The notes under the pieces were generated by a model, which saw only the letters and a program-made list of their open reading frames with translations, searched no databases and was not told where the DNA came from. This document shows positions 57,173 to 64,000 of a DNA stretch of 64,000 nt, in pieces; positions within the stretch are counted from its first letter, which is position 1, and each line of letters starts with the position of its first letter. The DNA lies in the NCBI GenBank assembly GCA_032191485.1, contig JAVDOI010000040.1, forward strand, positions 350,001 to 414,000. Direction: 5' to 3'. The DNA is from Leptoclinus maculatus (taxonomy: Eukaryota > Chordata > Actinopteri > Perciformes > Stichaeidae). Made by a program: the position numbers and the translations under genes.

Positions 57173-57408
57173 GGCTGTGTGTGTGTGATCTGTGTTCTGT
57201 GTGTGTTCTCTGTGTTGTGTGATCTGTGTTCTGTGTGTGATCTGGGATTTGTGTTCTGTGTGTGATCTCTGTGTTCTATCTGTGATGTGTGTGATCTCTG
57301 TGTTCTGTGTTCTGTGTGTGATCTCTGTGTTCTATCTGTGATCTCTGTGTTCTGTGTTCTGTGTGTGATCTCTGTGTTGTGTGATCTGTGTGATCTGTGT
57401 TCTGTCTG
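57173..57408 (+). repeat. Minisatellite, short class (236 bp)
   Basis: Short version of the unit minisatellite. Confidence 0.93.
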
Positions 57409-57950
57409 ACGCCCCTCATGGAACATCGCTGTGCTCCCAGCCTCAAATCACTGTATGCATCAGCCCTGACTGCTTGGCGACATTTCCAGCTCTGAATGCC
57501 AATTTCTGTCCTCCGAGTCAGATTGTGGGTTGAGGTCCTTTTGTAGCCTTTATTTCTTTTGCAGTTTGTCCAGAAAAGTGCAAGCATTGCTGTGCAGCAG
57601 TGTCTGTTGTATGCTGTGAAGCTGTGTGTTGAGTAATGCAAATTGCCCGGGTTCGCCAAGATAAGTGGGTGTGGCCTTCTGGATGTGCCTAAAGTGATTG
57701 TGTGTTCTCACTGATATTTTCCCTTCTTTGTGGGAGAAATGTGTTCCGAAGATTCTTCCATTGTTAGCATGCTTAGGTTTTAGGCTTTCGTTTGGTTGCT
57801 GGGCTGTGTTTGCATTCTCAGAAGCAGAAACAGCTTGTTTGCTGTGTGCTAAATGCTAAAGGACTGCACTCTGGGATTATGCCATCTGGGAACCGTCATC
57901 CGGAGTACTATGTCTGGGAATGCCGCCCCTGCCGCTGTCTCTTCCAACTC

Positions 57951-58114
57951 ATACTTACCTGGCAGGGGAGATACCATGATCAAGAAGGTGGTTCACCCAG
58001 GGCGAGGCCCAGCCATTGCACTCCGGTTGTGCTGACCACTGCGAATTCCCCAAATGTGGGAATCTCGACTGCATCATTTCTGGTAGTGGGGGACTGCGTT
58101 CGCGCTCTCCCCTG
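57951..58114 (+). ncRNA. U1 snRNA, copy 4 (short-class unit, Sm-site variant)
   Basis: Complete length, but the sequence before TTTCTGG reads GCATCA instead of GCATAA. This changes the first A pair of the Sm site (AATTT to CATTT). The upstream CCAAT box is absent. Confidence 0.94.
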
Positions 58115-58330
58115 ATTGTCATGTTGAAAAAAATATCAAGTGGTTTGTACTTTTGATTGGAGGGGAGGAAATAGTACAATGGAGAATATTGCCCTCTTTA
58201 AGATGTGGGCAGGAGTATGGGAATGGGTGTGGCTTCAGATTTGGAACAGGGCACGTCAATTTAGGCTTACCATGAGCGTTTTGACTGGGACAACTAGGGA
58301 CTTCGGCTGCTCTTGACAAGAGTGCTGTAC

Positions 58331-58447
58331 TTACTTTGGTTTCTCTTCATAACGCACAAGTCTTTCGCCTTTTACTAAAGACTTCCGTGGAGAGGAACAC
58401 CAATGAGTTCAACCTATTTTTATCAGGCTTTGCCGTTTGGCTGAGCC
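58331..58447 (+). ncRNA. U5 snRNA, copy 5
   Basis: Complete with intact loop I; ATCAGG variant after the Sm-like site, as in copy 2. Confidence 0.92.
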
Positions 58448-58624
58448 TTGTACACTTGTGAAAAGAAAAAAAGCTGTCCTTAACTAGACCAAGGTTCTTG
58501 ACCATGGAGTGCTTGGATGGGTGTGCCAACCTGTAGCCACTGCTATGACCCATTGAAAGAACTGCACCATGACAAGGGAGAAATGTGTCAGGAGGTTGAC
58601 ACAGGAAGCAAACAGTTGGGGGTC

Positions 58625-58813
58625 ATCGCTTCTCGGCCTTTTGGCTAAGATCAAGTGTAGTATCTGTTCTTATCAGTTTAATATCTGATATGTCCTCTAT
58701 ATGAGGATAACGTATTAAGCAGATTTTTAGCATCGGGAGATGAAAAAGGGGCTTGCTCCGTTCACTCCACGCATTGACCCGGTATTGCAGCATTGCCGGG
58801 AACGGTGCACTCC
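58625..58813 (+). ncRNA. U2 snRNA, copy 5
   Basis: Complete 189-nt gene with all key elements. Confidence 0.95.
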
Positions 58814-58917
58814 TCAAATGCCTTGTGGACAACCAAACACCAATCCAAATGGATCAGTCTGTTGATTAACTTCACACTGTAATGAATGACGAGAGTCTCG
58901 CTGTCTATCTTAGAGGC

Positions 58918-59158
58918 TGTGTGTGTGTGATCTGTGTTCTGTGTGTGTTCTCTGTGTTGTGTGATCTGTGTTCTGTGTGTGATCTGGGATTTGTGTTCTG
59001 TGTTCTGTGTGTGATCTCTGTGTTCTATCTGTGATGTGTGTGATCTCTGTGTTCTGTGTTCTGTGTGTGATCTCTGTGTTCTATCTGTGATCTCTGTGTT
59101 CTGTGTTCTGTGTGTGATCTCTGTGTTGTGTGATCTGTGTGATCTGTGTTCTGTCTGA
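58918..59158 (+). repeat. Minisatellite, short class (241 bp)
   Basis: Near-identical to 57173-57408. Confidence 0.93.
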
Positions 59159-59699
59159 CGCCCCTCATGGAACATCGCTGTGCTCCCAGCCTCAAATCAC
59201 TGTATGCATCAGCCCTGACTGCTTGGCGACATTTCCAGCTCTGAATGCCAATTTCTGTCCTCCGAGTCAGATTGTGGGTTGAGGTCCTTTTGTAGCCTTT
59301 ATTTCTTTTGCAGTTTGTCCAGAAAAGTGCAAGCATTGCTGTGCAGCAGTGTCTGTTGTATGCTGTGAAGCTGTGTGTTGAGTAATGCAAATTGCCCGGG
59401 TTCGCCAAGATAAGTGGGTGTGGCCTTCTGGATGTGCCTAAAGTGATTGTGTGTTCTCACTGATATTTTCCCTTCTTTGTGGGAGAAATGTGTTCCGAAG
59501 ATTCTTCCATTGTTAGCATGCTTAGGTTTTAGGCTTTCGTTTGGTTGCTGGGCTGTGTTTGCATTCTCAGAAGCAGAAACAGCTTGTTTGCTGTGTGCTA
59601 AATGCTAAAGGACTGCACTCTGGGATTATGCCATCTGGGAACCGTCATCCGGAGTACTATGTCTGGGAATGCCGCCCCTGCCGCTGTCTCTTCCAACTC

Positions 59700-59863
59700 A
59701 TACTTACCTGGCAGGGGAGATACCATGATCAAGAAGGTGGTTCACCCAGGGCGAGGCCCAGCCATTGCACTCCGGTTGTGCTGACCACTGCGAATTCCCC
59801 AAATGTGGGAATCTCGACTGCATCATTTCTGGTAGTGGGGGACTGCGTTCGCGCTCTCCCCTG
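59700..59863 (+). ncRNA. U1 snRNA, copy 5 (short-class unit, Sm-site variant)
   Basis: Same GCATCATTTCTGG change at the Sm site as the copy at 57951. Otherwise complete; CCAAT box absent upstream. Confidence 0.94.
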
Positions 59864-60079
59864 ATTGTCATGTTGAAAAAAATATCAAGTGGTTTGTACT
59901 TTTGATTGGAGGGGAGGAAATAGTACAATGGAGAATATTGCCCTCTTTAAGATGTGGGCAGGAGTATGGGAATGGGTGTGGCTTCAGATTTGGAACAGGG
60001 CACGTCAATTTAGGCTTACCATGAGCGTTTTGACTGGGACAACTAGGGACTTCGGCTGCTCTTGACAAGAGTGCTGTAC

Positions 60080-60196
60080 TTACTTTGGTTTCTCTTCATA
60101 ACGCACAAGTCTTTCGCCTTTTACTAAAGACTTCCGTGGAGAGGAACACCAATGAGTTCAACCTATTTTTAGCAGGCTTTGCCGTTTGGCTGAGCC
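60080..60196 (+). ncRNA. U5 snRNA, copy 6
   Basis: Complete with intact loop I and AGCAGG after the Sm-like site. Confidence 0.92.
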
Positions 60197-60373
60197 TTGT
60201 ACACTTGTGAAAAGATAAAAAGCTGTCCTTAACTAGACCAAGGTTCTTGACCATGGAGTGCTTGGATGGGTGTGCCAACCTGTAGCCACTGCTATGACCC
60301 ATTGAAAGAACTGCACCATGACAAGGGAGAAATGTGTCAGGAGGTTGACACAGGAAGCAAACAGTTGGGGGTC

Positions 60374-60562
60374 ATTGCTTCTCGGCCTTTTGGCTAAGAT
60401 CAAGTGTAGTATCTGTTCTTATCAGTTTAATATCTGATATGTCCTCTATATGAGGATAACGTATTAAGCTGATTTTTAGCATCGGGAGATGAAAAAGGGG
60501 CTTGCTCCGTTCACTCCACGCATTGACCCGGTATTGCAGCATTGCCGGGAACGGTGCACTCC
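60374..60562 (+). ncRNA. U2 snRNA, copy 6 (5' variant)
   Basis: The 5' end reads ATTGCTTCTC instead of ATCGCTTCTC (nt 3), and nt 97 differs (AAGCTGATT). This touches the U2 5' end that pairs with U6 (helix II). Confidence 0.94.
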
Positions 60563-60664
60563 TCAAATGCCTTGTGGACAACCAAACACCAATCCAAATG
60601 GATCAGTCTGTTGATTAACTTCACACTGTAATAAATGACGAGAGTCTCGCTGTCTATCTTAGAG

Positions 60665-61171
60665 GCTGTGTGTGTGTGATCTGTGTTCTGTGTGTGTTCT
60701 CTGTGTTGTGTGATCTGTGTTCTGTGTGTGATCTGGGATTTGTGTTCTGTGTTCTGTGTGTGATCTCTGTGTTCTATCTGTGATGTGTGTGATCTGTGTT
60801 CCGTGTTCCGTGTGTGATCTCTGTGATCTGTGTGTGATCTCTGTGTTCTGTGTGTGATCTGTGTTCCGTGTGTGATCTCTGTGTTCTATCTGTGATCTGT
60901 GTTTGTTCTGTGTGATCTGTGTTCTGTGTGTGATCTCTGTGTTCTATCTGTGATGTGTGTGATCTGTGTTCCGTGTTCCGTGTGTGATCTCTGTGTTCTA
61001 TCTGTGATCTGTGTGTGATCTCTGTGTTCTGTGTGTGATCTGTGTTCCGTGTGTGATCTCTGTGTTCTGTGTGTGATCTGTGTTCTATCTGTGATCTGTG
61101 TGTGTTCTGTGTGATCTGTGTTCTGTGTGTGATCTCTGTGTTGTGTGATCTGTGTGATCTGTGTTCTGTCT
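60665..61171 (+). repeat. Minisatellite, long class (507 bp)
   Basis: Long version, similar to 62680-63184. Confidence 0.93.
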
Positions 61172-61712
61172 GACGCCCCTCATGGAACATCGCTGTGCTC
61201 CCAGCCTCAAATCACTGTATGCATCAGCCCTGACTGCTTGGCGACATTTCCAGCTCTGAATGCCAATTTCTGTCCTCCGAGTCAGATTGTGGGTTGAGGT
61301 CCTTTTGTAGCCTTTATTTCTTTTGCAGTTTGTCCAGAAAAGTGCAAGCATTGCTGTGCAGCAGTGTCTGTTGTATGCTGTGAAGCTGTGTGTTGAGTAA
61401 TGCAAATTGCCCGGGTTCGCCAAGATAAGTGGGTGTGGCCTTCTGGATGTGCCTAAAGTGATTGTGTGTTCTCACTGATATTTTCCCTTCTTTGTGGGAG
61501 AAATGTGTTCCGAAGATTCTTCCATTGTTAGCATGCTTAGGTTTTAGGCTTTCGTTTGGTTGCTGGGCTGTGTTTGCATTCTCAGAAGCAGAAACAGCTT
61601 GCCAATGGAAGCTAATGCTAAAGGACTGCACTCTGGGATTATGCCATCTGGGAACCGTCATCCGGAGTACTATGTCTGGGAATGCCGCCCCTGCCGCTGT
61701 CTCTTCCAACTC

Positions 61713-61876
61713 ATACCTACCTGGCAGGGGAGATACCATGATCAAGAAGGTGGTTCACCCAGGGCGAGGCCCAGCCATTGCACTCCGGTTGTGCTGACCA
61801 CTGCGAATTCCCCAAATGTGGGAATCTCGACTGCATAATTTCTGGTAGTGGGGGACTGCGTTCGCGCTCTCCCCTG
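61713..61876 (+). ncRNA. U1 snRNA, copy 6 (5' end variant, long-class unit)
   Basis: Complete length, but the 5' end reads ATACCTACCT instead of ATACTTACCT (nt 5 T to C). This changes the part of U1 that pairs with 5' splice sites. All other elements, including the upstream CCAAT box, are intact. Confidence 0.95.
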
Positions 61877-62092
61877 ATTGTCATGTTGAAAAAAATATCA
61901 AGTGGTTTGTACTTTTGATTGGAGGGGAGGAAATAGTACAATGGAGAATATTGCCCTCTTTAAGATGTTGGCAGGAGTATGGGAATGGGTGTGGCTTCAG
62001 ATTTGGAACAGGGCACGTCAATTTAGGCTTACCATGAGCGTTTTGACTGGGACAACTAGGGACTTCGGCTGCTCTTGACAAGAGTGCTGTAC

Positions 62093-62209
62093 TTACTTTG
62101 GTTTCTCTTCATAACGCACAAGTCTTTCGCCTTTTACTGAAGACTTCCGTGGAGAGGAACACCAATGAGTTCAACCTATTTTTAGCAGGCTTTGCCATTT
62201 GGCTGAGCC
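62093..62209 (+). ncRNA. U5 snRNA, copy 7
   Basis: Complete with intact loop I. One stem change (ACTGAAGACTT) gives a G-U type pair, and GCCATTTGGC replaces GCCGTTTGGC in the 3' hairpin loop. Confidence 0.92.
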
Positions 62210-62386
62210 TTGTACACTTGTGAAAAGATAAAAAGCTGTCCTTAACTAGACCAAGGTTCTTGACCATGGAGTGCTTGGATGGGTGTGCCAACCTGTAGCC
62301 ACTGCTATGACCCATTGAAAGAACTGCACCATGACAAGGGAGAAATGTGTCAGGAGGTTGACACAGGAAGCAAACAGTTGGGGGTC

Positions 62387-62575
62387 ATTGCTTCTCGGCC
62401 TTTTGGCTAAGATCAAGTGTAGTATCTGTTCTTATCAGTTTAATATCTGATATGTCCTCTATATGAGGATAACGTATTAAGCTGATTTTTAGCATCGGGA
62501 GATGAAAAAGGGGCTTGCTCCGTTCACTCCACGCATTGACCCGGTATTGCAGCATTGCCGGGAACGGTGCACTCC
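62387..62575 (+). ncRNA. U2 snRNA, copy 7 (5' variant)
   Basis: Shares the ATTGCTTCTC and AAGCTGATT variants with copy 6, so the two units are sisters. Confidence 0.94.
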
Positions 62576-62679
62576 TCAAATGCCTTGTGGACAACCAAAC
62601 ACCAATCCAAATGGATCAGTCTGTTGATTAACTTCACACTGTAATAAATGACGAGAGTCTCGCTGTCTATCTTAGAGGC

Positions 62680-63184
62680 TGTGTGTGTGTGATCTGTGTT
62701 CTGTGTGTGTTCTCTGTGTTGTGTGATCTGTGTTCTGTGTGTGATCTGGGATTTGTGTTCTGTGTTCTGTGTGTGATCTCTGTGTTCTATCTGTGATGTG
62801 TGTGATCTGTGTTCCGTGTTCCGTGTGTGATCTCTGTGATCTGTGTGTGATCTCTGTGTTCTGTGTGTGATCTGTGTTCCGTGTGTGATCTCTGTGTTCT
62901 GTCTGTGATCTGTGTTTGTTCTGTGTGATCTGTGTTCTGTGTGTGATCTCTGTGTTCTATCTGTGATGTGTGTGATCTGTGTTCCGTGTGTGATCTCTGT
63001 GTTCTATCTGTGATCTGTGTGTGATCTCTGTGTTCTGTGTTCTGTGTGTGATCTGTGTTCCGTGTGTGATCTCTGTGTTCTGTGTGTGATCTGTGTTCTA
63101 TCTGTGATCTGTGTGTGTTCTGTGTGATCTGTGTTCTGTGTGTGATCTCTGTGTTGTGTGATCTGTGTGATCTGTGTTCTGTCT
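62680..63184 (+). repeat. Minisatellite, long class (505 bp)
   Basis: Near-identical to 60665-61171. Confidence 0.93.
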
Positions 63185-63725
63185 GACGCCCCTCATGGAA
63201 CATCGCTGTGCTCCCAGCCTCAAATCACTGTATGCATCAGCCCTGACTGCTTGGCGACATTTCCAGCTCTGAATGCCAATTTCTGTCCTCCGAGTCAGAT
63301 TGTGGGTTGAGGTCCTTTTGTAGCCTTTATTTCTTTTGCAGTTTGTCCAGAAAAGTGCAAGCATTGCTGTGCAGCAGTGTCTGTTGTATGCTGTGAAGCT
63401 GTGTGTTGAGTAATGCAAATTGCCCGGGTTCGCCAAGATAAGTGGGTGTGGCCTTCTGGATGTGCCTAAAGTGATTTTGTGTTCTCACTGATATTTTCCC
63501 TTCTTTGTGGGAGAAATGTGTTCCGAAGATTCTTCCATTGTTAGCATGCTTAGGTTTTAGGCTTTCGTTTGGTTGCTGGGCTGTGTTTGCATTCTCAGAA
63601 GCAGAAACAGCTTGCCAATGGAAGCTAATGCTAAAGGACTGCACTCTGGGATTATGCCATCTGGGAACCGTCATCCGGAGTACTATGTCTGGGAATGCCG
63701 CCCCTGCCGCTGTCTCTTCCAACTC

Positions 63726-63889
63726 ATACTTACCTGGCAGGGGAGATACCATGATCAAGAAGGTGGTTCACCCAGGACGAGGCCCAGCCATTGCACTCCG
63801 GTTGTGCTGACCACTGCGAATTCCCCAAATGTGGGAATCTCGACTGCATAATTTCTGGTAGTGGGGGACTGCGTTCGCGCTCTCCCCTG
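63726..63889 (+). ncRNA. U1 snRNA, copy 7 (long-class unit)
   Basis: Complete, with normal ATACTTACCT and Sm site. One change (CCCAGGACGAGG). The U5 of this unit would lie just beyond the window. Confidence 0.95.
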
Positions 63890-64000
63890 ATTGTCATGTT
63901 GAAAAAAATATCAAGCGGTTTGTACTTTTGATTGGAGGGGAGGAAATAGTACTATGGAGAATATTGCCCTCTTTAAGATGTGGGCAGGAGTATGGGAATG

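Larger units (their letters stand above)
50383..64000 (+). repeat. U1-U5-U2 snRNA gene tandem array, plus strand
   Basis: The order in each unit is U1, about 216 bp, U5, about 177 bp, U2, about 105 bp, GT-rich minisatellite, about 540 bp of U1 upstream sequence. U2 starts are spaced 1769, 2082, 2063, 1742, 1749 and 2013 bp. Short and long units differ in minisatellite length and in the U1 upstream region. The array starts within a U1 gene (nt 89) and runs off the window after a U1. Confidence 0.97.

Noticed and set aside
51261..63184. CRISPR-like array reading of the short repeats after U2
   Set aside because: Units are contiguous and degenerate without unique spacers, and the context is vertebrate.

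Overview
The window looks like a repeat-dense, RNA-gene-rich region of a teleost fish nuclear genome. The evidence is vertebrate-type 5S rRNA genes in a spacer array, vertebrate-type U1, U5 and U2 snRNA genes in a second tandem array, a gamma-type fish endogenous retrovirus, a piggyBac transposon with an intact gene, and a site-specific LINE sitting inside 5S genes. Linkage of 5S with U1, U2 and U5 genes has, as I recall, been reported in a flatfish (Senegalese sole), so a flatfish-like or other percomorph source is plausible but not proven. I see no ordinary single-copy host gene.

Layout: (1) 1-6122 is a perfect-looking tandem repeat of 2711 bp. Each unit is the 5' half of a LINE, a 5S spacer and the first 20 nt of a 5S gene. 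(2) 6123-11082 is one 5S unit whose gene is split by a second, longer LINE at 6140-10552. (3) 11083-13339 is non-coding and starts at a TTAA in the 5S spacer. (4) 13340-19197 (arm A) and 31787-44451 (arm B) are inverted copies of one segment. Both carry the same solo LTR, the same tandem repeat and the same retroviral insertion site. Arm B is enlarged by a complete piggyBac (34182-37955) and a deleted provirus (40090-44183). (5) 21441-25994 holds eight 5S genes on the minus strand, broken by a non-autonomous piggyBac relative (25995-27085). (6) 27522-30124 is one U1-U5-U2 unit on the minus strand, fused to a retroviral env-LTR remnant (30125-32688). (7) 44700-49277 is a broken multi-exon transposase-like gene on the minus strand, split by a solo LTR. 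(8) 50383-64000 is a U1-U5-U2 tandem array on the plus strand with about seven units in two length classes.

How the parts work together: the RNA genes supply 5S rRNA (Pol III) and three spliceosomal snRNAs (Pol II snRNA promoters). U1, U5 and U2 share a PSE-like element starting about 60 bp upstream of each gene. The mobile elements have used these arrays as landing sites: the LINE targets nt 17-22 of 5S, and two rearrangements start at the same TTAA in the 5S spacer. Array breakpoints repeatedly fall inside U1 genes. The piggyBac transposase is the only protein gene here that looks intact.
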